NCBI RefSeq assembly: GCF_001429505.1
Contig: NZ_LMJW01000020.1
Coordinates: forward strand, 321,644-385,643
Reading direction: 5' to 3'
Length of the DNA stretch: 64,000 bases
From: Allobosea sp. Root483D1
GTDB taxonomy: Bacteria > Pseudomonadota > Alphaproteobacteria > Rhizobiales > Beijerinckiaceae
Shown: positions 9,601 through 16,779 of the stretch, piece after piece
Position numbering within the stretch: position 1 is the first letter of the stretch
Layout: each line of letters starts with the position of its first letter
Translations under genes and position numbers: made by a program
Notes under the pieces: model-generated
The model's database searches: none
The model's input: only the letters and a program-made list of their open reading frames with translations
What the model was told of the DNA's origin: nothing

Positions 9601-10030
9601 GCCCGGCGTGCTCGAGCCGCCGCCCGAGGGCTGGCACGACACCGGCGACATCGTCGTGATCGACAAGGACGGCTTCGTCACCATCAAGGGTCGGGCCAAG
9701 CGCTTCGCCAAGATCGCCGGCGAGATGGTCTCGCTCGCCGCGGTCGAGGCGCTCGCCGCCGAATGCTGGCCGGGCGTGCTCTCCGGCGTCGCCAGCCTGC
9801 CCGATGCCCGCAAGGGTGAGCGGCTGGTGTTGGTTACGCAGCAGAAGGACGCGACGCGCGCCGCCTTCCAAACCTTTGCCAAGGGCAAGGGCGCGGCGGA
9901 CCTGATGATCCCGGCCGAGGTGATGGTGGTCCAGGCCGTGCCGGTGCTCGGCTCCGGCAAGCTCGACTTCGCCGGCATTGCGAGGCTGGTGAAGGAGCGC
10001 AGCCAGGCTCCTGCCGCGGTGGTGGCCTGA
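6623..10030 (+). CDS. aas: LplT-PlsC-Aas fusion: MFS flippase, acyltransferase and acyl-ACP/CoA synthetase
   Basis: A 1135-residue three-domain protein. Residues 1-415 are an MFS-type transporter of the lysophospholipid flippase LplT class (starts LAPLFWAQFFSAFNDNFLKN). Residues 430-600 are a PlsC acyltransferase with the catalytic NHVSFLD motif (H457). Residues 640-1125 are an AMP-forming acyl-activating enzyme with the phosphate loop TSGSEGAPKG (794-803) and the motif GYGVTET. In E. coli LplT and Aas are separate proteins that bring lysophospholipid in and re-acylate it; the fusion is common in alphaproteobacteria. It heads a six-gene operon: the next gene starts within its stop codon (TGATG). 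Confidence 0.93.
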   Translation: MIDTLMLKRRLAPLFWAQFFSAFNDNFLKNALVFIILYKLAGSHGEALVTLAGGLFIAPFFLLSGIGGQMADRFDKAMMAQRLKLAEIGAAAVAVLGFTLHSVPVLFAALFLFGVIAALFGPIKYGILPDHLKREELPAGNALIEGATFIAILLGTIAGGLTAREGGDAAQLSLLIMVFAFACWAATLFIPKTGPAAPDLAIDRNILRSTRDLLIDLWGDARLWRTGVMVSIFWLIGAVVMSLLPSLVKNGMGGTEMVVSAYLAVFAIAIAVGSGIGSFLSSGRIVLLPVPVAGVVMGLFALDLGWAVSGIVAHQPAQDIGAFFASPSAWRVGIDLAGLAIAGGVFVVPSFAATQAWAPADKRARIVAAVNVLSAAFMVAGAVVVALLQAAGLTLSHLFLLIGVLTIAASVWVLRTLPTNPLSDFLSILFRAFYRVEVSGRENIAKAGDNAIIALNHVSFLDAALALSILDKEPVFAIDHGIAQRWWVKPFLKLTRAMPLDPSRPLATRSLINAVKNGESLVIFPEGRLTVTGSLMKVYDGVGMIAEKSGAKVVPVRIEGLEATIFSRLTREQVRRRWFPKVRVTVLEPVTLTVAEELKGKPRRQAAGAALYQIMSDLIFKTTDIDRSVFEAVAEAAKLNGKGRVAVEDPITGTLSYKRLLIGAEVLGRKLMPLAGKGEAIGVMLPNANGAAVTLLGLMSAARVPAMINFTAGASNIAAACKAAQVKTIVTSRAFVEKGRMGPLIEALSGEVAIVYLEDVRATVSTGDKLKALWHHGRPIEQAKGSDRAAILFTSGSEGAPKGVVLSHRNMLANAAQAAARIDFGRRDKVFNVLPVFHSFGLTAGLVLPLVSGVPVYLYPSPLHYRMVPELVYGCNATILFGTDTFLTGYARAAHPYDLRSLRYIVAGAEPVKDTTRRIYAEKFGLRILEGYGVTETAPVLALNTPMFNRFGTVGRIMPGMEARLEPMPGVEEGGRLHVSGPNIMLGYLKSEKPGVLEPPPEGWHDTGDIVVIDKDGFVTIKGRAKRFAKIAGEMVSLAAVEALAAECWPGVLSGVASLPDARKGERLVLVTQQKDATRAAFQTFAKGKGAADLMIPAEVMVVQAVPVLGSGKLDFAGIARLVKERSQAPAAVVA

Positions 10031-10992
10031 TGCTCGGCTTCTGGCTGAAGGCGCTGCGGCGGCCGACGCTCGATCTTTCGCTCGCGACCGCGCCTGGTCT
10101 GACGACGCGGATCATCGAGCGGCCGGGCGCGGTGCTTGACGATGCCGAGCTCGCGGCGTTGGTCGAGCAGCTGCGGACCGTGGCGGGGCGGACGCTGGCG
10201 CAGGGCGCGCTGACCTATGGTGTCTTCTCCGGCGAGCGCGAGCGCCTGAGCCAAAGCATCGTCACCCTGATCAGCGAGACGGCGACCGGGCGGCCAGTTG
10301 CCTTCAACGCCCTGGCGCAGATGCAGCTCTCGCTGAATGGCGAGCCGGAGCAGGTCACGCATCTCGGCCTCGTCATGGTCGATCCCGAGGTGCGCGGGCG
10401 CGGGCTGTCCTGGGTGCTCTACGGGCTGACCGTGCTGGTGCTGTTCGTACGCGGGGGCCTGCGGCCACGCTGGATCTCGAATGTGACGCAGGTTCCGAGC
10501 GTGGTCGGCATGGTCTGCGAGACCTTCTCCGACGTCTATCCTTCGCCAGATGCGGGCAGCCGCCAGAGCTTCGCGCATCTTACGCTCGCCCGGCAGATCA
10601 TGCGCGGGCAGCGCCATGTCTTCGGCGTCGGGCCCGAGGCCGGTCTCGAGGAGGCGGGCTCGGTCATCACCGACGCCTATACCGGCGGCTCGGACGACCT
10701 GAAAAAGGGCTTCGACCAGGCGGCGCAGCATCGCGAAGCCCGCTACAACGAGTTCTGCCGGGAGACGCTGGACTATCAGCGAGGCGACGACGTGCTCCAG
10801 CTCGGCCGCATGGATCTGGCGGCGGCGCGGCGCTATCTGCTCGGCCAGGTGCCGCGCGCGTCTTTGCCTGGCCTCATCGGTGCCTCGGCTTTTCTGCTGC
10901 TGCAAAGGCTGGTGCTGCCCTTGGCTCACTGGCTCGACGACACCCGGCGTTTCGGCACATTGCGTCCGCGCGCCGCGAGGACGAAGCCATGA
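10030..10992 (+). CDS. GNAT-fold acyltransferase-like protein
   Basis: A 320-residue protein. The segment starting LGLVMVDPEVRGRG and continuing LSWVLYG (about residues 113-132) matches the acyl-CoA-binding motif A of GNAT enzymes (R122-x-x-G125-x-S127). The rest, including a long C-terminal part with a hydrophobic helix (ASAFLLLQRLVLPLAHWL), is not typical of small acetyltransferases. The C-terminal helix could hold it at the membrane beside the Aas fusion protein. Start and stop overlap both neighbours, indicating translational coupling. The acyl donor and acceptor are unknown; a long-chain acyl donor made by the Aas domain is one possibility (inference). Confidence 0.7.
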   Translation: MLGFWLKALRRPTLDLSLATAPGLTTRIIERPGAVLDDAELAALVEQLRTVAGRTLAQGALTYGVFSGERERLSQSIVTLISETATGRPVAFNALAQMQLSLNGEPEQVTHLGLVMVDPEVRGRGLSWVLYGLTVLVLFVRGGLRPRWISNVTQVPSVVGMVCETFSDVYPSPDAGSRQSFAHLTLARQIMRGQRHVFGVGPEAGLEEAGSVITDAYTGGSDDLKKGFDQAAQHREARYNEFCRETLDYQRGDDVLQLGRMDLAAARRYLLGQVPRASLPGLIGASAFLLLQRLVLPLAHWLDDTRRFGTLRPRAARTKP

Positions 10993-11870
10993 TTCCCGGA
11001 TTCAGCTACGAGCTCTTCACCACCCGCAATATCGGCTTTGTCACGGAAGCCGAGCAGGCACGGCTGCGGCAGGCGATGGTCTTCGTCTGCGGTGTCGGCG
11101 GCATGGGCGGGGCTGCGTTCATGGCGCTGGCCCGGGCCGGGATCGGCCGTTTCGTCATCGCCGATATCGACGTCTTCGAGGTCTCGAACCTGAACCGGCA
11201 GGTCTTCGCCAATGCCGGCACGGTCGGCCAGCCCAAGGCGGAGGCCGCCGCCGAGGCGGCGCGCGCGATCAATCCGGAGATCGAGATCGAGGTGCTCGGC
11301 GCCGAATGGGTCGAGCGGTTGCCGGAGATCGCAGGGCGCTGCAAGGTGATCGTCAACGGCATGGACGACATTGCGGCCGGCCTGCACCTCTACCGCACGG
11401 CGAAAGCGGCCGGCGCCAGCGTGATCGACGCCTATATGTCGCCGCTGCCTTCGGTGATCGTGGTCCGGCCGGAGGACCCGCGCCCGGAAGAGCGGCTCGG
11501 CTTCCCGACCCTCGGCAAGGACTGGCGGGCGCTCAGCGAGGACGACAAGCGCGCGGCGATGCTCTGCGAAGTGACGCATGTCATGCTGCATTCGCGCTCG
11601 CGCCATCATGTCGACCTTGCGATCGCCGGCGAGGTCGCGGCCGGCCGGCGCAGCCGCATGTCCTTCGCGCCGATGGTGATCACCACGGGCATGATGATGG
11701 CCTATGAGGCGATCGCGCTGACGCTCGGCAAGCGCACCGGCACCGATTGCCGTGGCTGGTTCTTCAACCCCTACCGGCCGGCCGTCGAGCGGCCCCTGCC
11801 GGCGCCGGTTGCGGCGCTGCTCAAACCGTTCGTGGCGCGGGCGCTCGCCAAGATGGTGGCCGGGCCATGA
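10989..11870 (+). CDS. ThiF/E1-like adenylyltransferase
   Basis: A 293-residue Rossmann-fold enzyme of the ThiF/MoeB/E1 superfamily. Visible motifs are the nucleotide loop GVGGMGG (35-41), the acidic pair D59/D61, SNLNRQ with the arginine finger R70, K83 in GQPKAE, and GMDD (D126/D127). All adenylation residues are thus present. Missing are the paired CxxC zinc motifs of MoeB/ThiF. Such enzymes adenylate a C-terminal carboxylate of a small protein or peptide, but no ubiquitin-like or ThiS-like gene is adjacent. It overlaps the GNAT gene by 4 bases and the membrane-protein gene by 4 bases. Confidence 0.85.
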   Translation: MIPGFSYELFTTRNIGFVTEAEQARLRQAMVFVCGVGGMGGAAFMALARAGIGRFVIADIDVFEVSNLNRQVFANAGTVGQPKAEAAAEAARAINPEIEIEVLGAEWVERLPEIAGRCKVIVNGMDDIAAGLHLYRTAKAAGASVIDAYMSPLPSVIVVRPEDPRPEERLGFPTLGKDWRALSEDDKRAAMLCEVTHVMLHSRSRHHVDLAIAGEVAAGRRSRMSFAPMVITTGMMMAYEAIALTLGKRTGTDCRGWFFNPYRPAVERPLPAPVAALLKPFVARALAKMVAGP

Positions 11871-13087
11871 ATGGCGGCTTCGCCAATCCGGCACTGGTCG
11901 CCGACTCGATCGTCGACATCTGTGGCGCGCTCGGGCTCGGCGTCGCCATGCTGACCTTGCGCCGGCGTGATCCGCGCGGGGCGCTCACGACGCGTTTCCT
12001 CGTGGCGATGGGGCTGGTGGCCGCGCTCTTCCTGCTGCGTGGCCTGGGCTGGTGGAGCGGGAGCGTCCTGCTCGAGCGGCTGGCCCTGTCCTGCGCCGCG
12101 CTGTTTCCGCTGGGTGCACTGATCGTCACCGAGGGCATGCTGCGCCGGCATGCGCCGCGCGCTGGGAAGATCGCTGTGCTCACCGGCTCGGCACTGCTCG
12201 TGCTCGGCGGCCTCGTCGGCCTTGCCGATCATCCATGGGCCTATGATCTGGCATTGGCCGGCTTCCAATTAGTCACGATAGCCTTCTGCGGGCTGCTGCT
12301 GTTCCGGCGCGATCCGGCTTCGCTGACCGAAGCCGAAAATACCGGCGTCTGGCGGCTCGGGCTCTGCGCCTTCCTGATCCTGCCTTTCGCGCTCAGCGAT
12401 TTCCGCGGGCTGATGCCCGACATGCCGGTCCGGCTCGGCGGCGTCGGCGCGCTATTGTTGGTTTCGATCGTGCTGGTGACCGGCGGAGCGGCGCCGACGC
12501 GGCGGCAAGGCTTCGTCCTGCTCGGCCTGCGCGTCGCCGCGGCATTGCTGCTCGGCGCTGCCGCGGCGCATGTCACGCCTGGCGCCGATCTCGCCCATGG
12601 TGTCAGGCTCTGCGCCGTGGCGCTCGCCGGCGTGCTCGCGATCGCTCTTTCGGTCGATGCGCTGTCGAGCTCGTTCGATGCGGCAGCGCCGGGTGTCCTC
12701 GGTTCGCTCGCCCGCTCGCGCGCCGAGACACGCGAGGCGCTGATCGCCCAGCTCGCGGGACATCCGCTGTTCAGCAATGCCCGTCGGCTCGGCGAAGCGG
12801 AGCTCGGCGACTACGATCCGGCCATCCTGAAGCCGGCACTGCGCGAGGTCGGCGTGCTCCATGCCTCCGGGCGAAGCTGGCCCTGGCCGCCGGCCGACCC
12901 GGTGGCGGAGCGGCTCGCAGCGTTGATGGCGGCCCATTCGGCCAGCCATCTGCTCGTGCTCGGCGAGGAGCCGCTGGACCTGCTGCTGGTCACCGTGCCG
13001 GTGGTCTCGGCCGATCCCGCCACCGAAACGGCATTGGTGCTGGTGCGCCGATTGCTGGCGACCGCACCGAGCAAGGCCCCGGCATGA
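11867..13087 (+). CDS. polytopic inner membrane protein of unknown function
   Basis: A 406-residue protein. Residues 1-265 form about eight to nine hydrophobic helices, and residues 275-400 form a soluble domain with no motif I recognise (contains FSNARRLGEAELGDYDPAI). The ATG at 11867 overlaps the stop of the ThiF-like gene (ATGA), which fixes the start. The last four bases overlap the next gene, ATGA again. It is the only pure membrane component of the operon apart from the transporter domain of the Aas fusion, so it may position the soluble enzymes or act on the lipid product (inference). Confidence 0.72.
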   Translation: MNGGFANPALVADSIVDICGALGLGVAMLTLRRRDPRGALTTRFLVAMGLVAALFLLRGLGWWSGSVLLERLALSCAALFPLGALIVTEGMLRRHAPRAGKIAVLTGSALLVLGGLVGLADHPWAYDLALAGFQLVTIAFCGLLLFRRDPASLTEAENTGVWRLGLCAFLILPFALSDFRGLMPDMPVRLGGVGALLLVSIVLVTGGAAPTRRQGFVLLGLRVAAALLLGAAAAHVTPGADLAHGVRLCAVALAGVLAIALSVDALSSSFDAAAPGVLGSLARSRAETREALIAQLAGHPLFSNARRLGEAELGDYDPAILKPALREVGVLHASGRSWPWPPADPVAERLAALMAAHSASHLLVLGEEPLDLLLVTVPVVSADPATETALVLVRRLLATAPSKAPA

Positions 13088-14199
13088 TCGAGATTACCAG
13101 CAACAACCGCAAGGCCGCCTTCGCCGTCACGGCGCAGGTCTATCCGGCCGGCAGCCCCTATGTGCCGCCGATGTGGTCCGATTTCGACCGCATGCTCGAT
13201 CCCGCGCGCAATCCGCTGGCCAAGGACGGTCATGGTCGGCTCGAATTGTTCACCGCGCTGCGAGACGGGCGGCCGCTCGGACGCATCGTCGCCGCGATCC
13301 ACGACGCCTCGAATGCGCGCCATGGCACGGCCCGCGCCCAGTTCGGCTATTTCGACTGCGCCGATGATGCCGAGGTGGCATCAGCCCTGCTCGGCGCTGC
13401 CGAGAACTGGGCGCGCGAGCGCGGCATGGCGGAGCTCGTCGGCAACTTCAACCTGACGGCGATGCAGCAGGCCGGCGTCGTCACGGGCGGCTTCGAGAAC
13501 GCGCCCTTCACCGACATGATCTTCAGCCCGCCGCATATTGCGCGGCTGCTCGAAGCGAACGGCTATACCCCGACCTTCCCGATGACGACCTTCCGGATCG
13601 CGCTGGCGCAGGTCGATCCCTCAGGGCTGCTCGGCGACAAGCAGCGGGCGATCCTCGCCGATCCCGATTATCGCTGGATGCCGATCGACCGCCGGCATTT
13701 CACCGAGCGGCTAGAGGAATCGCGGCTCATCCTCAATGATGGCTTCGACGCCAATCCGATGTTCGTGCCACCCACGGCTGAGGAATACCGCTTCCAGGCC
13801 GGCGACATGATGTGGGTGATCGACAAGCGCATCTCGACCGTGGTGCATCACAAGGGCGAGCCGGTCGGTGCGATCATCTCGATTCCCGATCTCAACCCGC
13901 TGGTGAAGGCGACCGGCGGGCGGATCGGCCCGAGCTTCCCCTTGCGCTTCCTCTGGCATCGCTGGACCAATCGGCGCGCCGTCATCGTCTACCAGTCGGT
14001 CAGCCGCGCCTTCCATAATCGCGGGCTCAACGGCGCCATGCTCTACAAGGTGACGAGCGCGCTGAAGGCGGCGGGCTATGACGAGCTCGGCGGCACCTGG
14101 ATCGCCGACGTCAACGGGCCGAGCTTGCGCCAGGCCGAGAAGGCGGGAGCGAAGCCGCTGCACCGGCTGCACCTCTTCGCCAAGAGCCTGCGGGGCTGA
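13084..14199 (+). CDS. second GNAT-like N-acyltransferase
   Basis: A 371-residue protein with two GNAT-like halves. The N-terminal half has LGRIVAAIHD and the family-specific LVGNFNLTAMQQAG. The C-terminal half has VYQSVSRAFHNRGLNGAMLY (about residues 301-320), which looks like an acyl-CoA-binding loop. The overall plan, including VPPMWSDFDRMLDP near residue 28, is shared by a group of widely distributed uncharacterised proteins often labelled GNAT. The substrate is unknown. It starts inside the stop of the membrane-protein gene and is followed after 5 bases by the nitroreductase gene. Confidence 0.68.
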   Translation: MIEITSNNRKAAFAVTAQVYPAGSPYVPPMWSDFDRMLDPARNPLAKDGHGRLELFTALRDGRPLGRIVAAIHDASNARHGTARAQFGYFDCADDAEVASALLGAAENWARERGMAELVGNFNLTAMQQAGVVTGGFENAPFTDMIFSPPHIARLLEANGYTPTFPMTTFRIALAQVDPSGLLGDKQRAILADPDYRWMPIDRRHFTERLEESRLILNDGFDANPMFVPPTAEEYRFQAGDMMWVIDKRISTVVHHKGEPVGAIISIPDLNPLVKATGGRIGPSFPLRFLWHRWTNRRAVIVYQSVSRAFHNRGLNGAMLYKVTSALKAAGYDELGGTWIADVNGPSLRQAEKAGAKPLHRLHLFAKSLRG

Positions 14200-14204
14200 C
14201 GACC

Positions 14205-15197
14205 ATGCTCGACCGCGCCCTGCTCGAAGCGCTGCTCGCCGAGGTTCGCCTCGCGCCGAGCGTCCACAATATCCAGCCGACGCGCTGGCGGCTCATCGGC
14301 AATGACACGCTGCTCCTCCTGGAGGACGTCACCCGGCGCCTGCCGGCGGCCGATCCATCGGGGCATGATGTCCGGCTCTCGCATGGCGCGGCGATCGAGG
14401 GATTGTCGCTGGCGCTCGGCCGGCGTGGGCTGGGGATCGCGGACATCCAGCCCATGGCCGAGCCAACGGTTTCCGGAAGCCTGCAGCCGGTCGCGCACAT
14501 CGCGGTCGCGGCGGGCGGCGCGCTCGATGGGTTGGCCGATTTCGTCTCCGCCCGGACGAGCTGGCGCGGCGGCTTCCGGCCATTCGATGCCGCAGGCGAG
14601 GCGGCGCTCGACATGGTTTCCGCCATGACCAGCGATGCGCAGCTGCTTCGCGGCGTGCAAACCATCGACGAGATCGCGCGGCTCGCCGATGAGGCCGGCT
14701 TCCATTTCCTCTGCGATGACGCGCATCGCTCCGAATTGCTGCGCTGGATGCGGTTGTCGCGCACCGATCCCACCTATCAACGCGACGGGCTCAGCGCCGA
14801 GGCTATGGCGATGCCGGGCCTCGTCGCGTTCGGGACAGGGCTGGTGCTCGGGCCGCTGTTTCCACTTCTGCGCCGCCTCGGGCTTGCCGCGACGTTGGCG
14901 AGCGAGCGGGGCAAGTTCGCCAACAGTGCCGTCGCGCTCTTTCACCGGCCGGACGGCGAGGACCCGCTCGCGAGCGGGCGCGCCTTCTACCGTACCTGGC
15001 TGATGCTGGCCGCGCAGGGGCTTGCGGCCTGCCCGGTCTCGGTGCTGGCCGACTGGCCGGCGAGCAGCAGGCAACTCGCCGAGCACTATGGCGTTCCGGC
15101 CGGCCGGCGCCTGGTCAACGTCTTCAGGCTCGGCCTGCCGGATGGTTCGCCGCCTGGAAGCCGGGCACGGTTACCAGTGACGGAGCTGATCGTCTGA
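14205..15197 (+). CDS. nitroreductase-family flavoprotein
   Basis: A 330-residue protein with the FMN-binding start of the nitroreductase fold (APSVHNIQPTRW, residues 17-28). A late GRAFYRTWLMLAAQGLA helix matches the conserved C-terminal FMN/dimer segment. It is longer than classical nitroreductases (about 200-220 residues) because of a mid-region insert; it resembles the duplicated or Acg-like branch. In biosynthetic clusters with E1-like enzymes, relatives oxidise or reduce peptide- or carrier-bound intermediates. It is the last gene of the operon that begins at 6623. Confidence 0.75.
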   Translation: MLDRALLEALLAEVRLAPSVHNIQPTRWRLIGNDTLLLLEDVTRRLPAADPSGHDVRLSHGAAIEGLSLALGRRGLGIADIQPMAEPTVSGSLQPVAHIAVAAGGALDGLADFVSARTSWRGGFRPFDAAGEAALDMVSAMTSDAQLLRGVQTIDEIARLADEAGFHFLCDDAHRSELLRWMRLSRTDPTYQRDGLSAEAMAMPGLVAFGTGLVLGPLFPLLRRLGLAATLASERGKFANSAVALFHRPDGEDPLASGRAFYRTWLMLAAQGLAACPVSVLADWPASSRQLAEHYGVPAGRRLVNVFRLGLPDGSPPGSRARLPVTELIV

Positions 15198-15273
15198 CTT
15201 CTGCCGGAAAGCTGGACAATCCGCGGCAGGGCGACACAGTGGAGCACAGTCTTTCTGCGAAGGGATGCCAGGC

Positions 15274-16170
15274 ATGCTGCCGGACGAGATGGTCAAGCGC
15301 TTCAGGGTCACCGATGGCGACGACTTCAAGCTGAAGCGTTTCGACCCCAGCGAGACCTACGGCCTCGAGATCGACAAGGACGAGGCGCATGAACTGTTGC
15401 AGACCGGCGTCAAGCGGCTGCGCGACCTGCAGGAGCGGCTCTTCGCCGAACGACGCTGGTCCGTCTTGATCGTGCTGCAGGCGATCGACACGGCCGGCAA
15501 GGACGGGACGATCGAGCACGTCATGTCCGGGATCAATCCGCAAGGCTGCGAGGTCACCTCCTTCAAGGCGCCGAGCTCGCTGGAGCTGCGCCATGACTTC
15601 CTCTGGCGCACCACCTGCGCGCTGCCCGAGCGGGGCGAGATCGGCATCTTCAATCGCTCCTATTACGAGGAGGTGCTGGTCGTCCGCGTCCATGAAGACT
15701 TGCTGCGCAAGCAGGGCCTGCCGCCCAAGCTCATCGGCAAGAATGTCTGGCACAATCGCTTCGAAAGCATCCGCGATTTCGAGAAGCACCTGGCGCGTAA
15801 CGGCACCGTGGTCCTGAAGTTCTTCCTGAACCTGTCGAAGGACGAGCAGCGCCGGCGCCTCCTGGCGCGGATCGACGAGCCCGACAAGCACTGGAAGTTC
15901 GATCCGGGCGACCTGGCCGAACGCAGGCACTGGGACGATTATCAGGCGGCCTATCAGGACGCGATCGCCGAGACGGCCACCAAGCAGGCCCCCTGGCACG
16001 TCGTGCCGGCCGACAACAAATGGTTCACCCGGCTGATCGTTGCGGCCACGATCGTCGACCGGCTCGAACGGCTCGATCCGCAGTTCCCCACGGTCGACGA
16101 CGCGGCCCGCAAGGTCATGGCGAAGGCACGAAAGGAGCTGCTGGCCGAGGATGGCGGACGCAAGCGCTGA
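15274..16170 (+). CDS. ppk2: polyphosphate kinase 2 family enzyme
   Basis: A 298-residue PPK2-type kinase that transfers phosphate between polyphosphate and nucleotides. The Walker A loop is QAIDTAGKDGT (positions 69-79 from this start) and the lid/Walker B region includes IFNRSYYEEVLVVRVH. Length and motifs fit the single-domain TIGR03709-like group. The ATG at 15274 has GAAGGG 9 bases upstream; the ATG at 15265 would place that site directly against the codon, so the later start is preferred. It stands alone between the nitroreductase operon and an oppositely directed locus. Nucleotide preference cannot be read from sequence. Confidence 0.88.
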   Translation: MLPDEMVKRFRVTDGDDFKLKRFDPSETYGLEIDKDEAHELLQTGVKRLRDLQERLFAERRWSVLIVLQAIDTAGKDGTIEHVMSGINPQGCEVTSFKAPSSLELRHDFLWRTTCALPERGEIGIFNRSYYEEVLVVRVHEDLLRKQGLPPKLIGKNVWHNRFESIRDFEKHLARNGTVVLKFFLNLSKDEQRRRLLARIDEPDKHWKFDPGDLAERRHWDDYQAAYQDAIAETATKQAPWHVVPADNKWFTRLIVAATIVDRLERLDPQFPTVDDAARKVMAKARKELLAEDGGRKR

Positions 16171-16232
16171 AGCGAAGCCCGGAGGATTGTCGCGCGACGC
16201 GAATATCGGTTCGTGTTCGCGTGCCGGGACGA

Positions 16233-16778
16233 TCACAGGTCGTCGCGGTTTCCTGTATTGCCGCGGCGAATGACGGTTTCCATTGCGGTTTCCAATGTCG
16301 AGAGCGCGATGCCGAGTGCCCGCTCGTTCCTCGGCTGCCCGGCGGCGTCATCCTTCAGGAGCAGGCCGAGCACCTCCCGCGCCGGAAGCCCTGGCTTCGG
16401 CTCGCGCCGATCCAGCCATTGCTCGACCATTGCGAGCTGGATCTGCTCGGCGAGCAGCTCGGCAGCCTTGACCTTCTCCCGCAACAGGTGCCGCTCTTCG
16501 GGAAAGCCATCCCGCGGTGGCTTGAGGAAGCGGCGAATCTCGCGCAGCGGCAGAACCGTCGCGACCCGCCATTCGGCCGTTAGCCGGCCGAGGTCCGCGA
16601 CATCATCCGACGACAGCGGCTGCTGCAAAATCAGGTCGGCATAGATTGCGGCCAGCAGCTGGATCACATCGAGCTGGGCTTCGTCCTGCAAGGTCAGGCA
16701 GGCTTCGGCGACGCTGGGCAGCGCGTAGAATGTCAGCGCGAAACGCCAGAGGGGGCCATCGAGATCGAGCCTGTTCAT
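16233..16778 (-). CDS. TIGR02444/DUF2390 family protein
   Basis: A 181-residue soluble, helical protein that starts RLDLDGPLWRFALTFYA and contains VIQLLAAIYADL and LREKVKAAELLAEQIQLAMV. These match the TIGR02444 (DUF2390) family of unknown function. It begins one base after the stop of the FAD/2Fe-2S oxidoreductase gene, so it is the last gene of the large leftward operon, though a catabolic role is not established. The family is widespread in proteobacteria outside such loci, so the linkage may be incidental. Confidence 0.72.
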   Translation of the reverse strand: MNRLDLDGPLWRFALTFYALPSVAEACLTLQDEAQLDVIQLLAAIYADLILQQPLSSDDVADLGRLTAEWRVATVLPLREIRRFLKPPRDGFPEERHLLREKVKAAELLAEQIQLAMVEQWLDRREPKPGLPAREVLGLLLKDDAAGQPRNERALGIALSTLETAMETVIRRGNTGNRDDL

Positions 16779-16779
16779 C

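Noticed and set aside
7901..9871. Minus-strand open frame of about 650 codons inside aas
   Set aside because: Composition is that of the complementary strand of a GC-rich gene; the plus strand codes for an unmistakable three-domain enzyme.
15198..15273. Inverted repeat CTGCCG...CGGCAG between the nitroreductase and ppk2 genes as a terminator
   Set aside because: The stem is only six base pairs with a long loop and no T-run, which is expected by chance in such GC-rich sequence.
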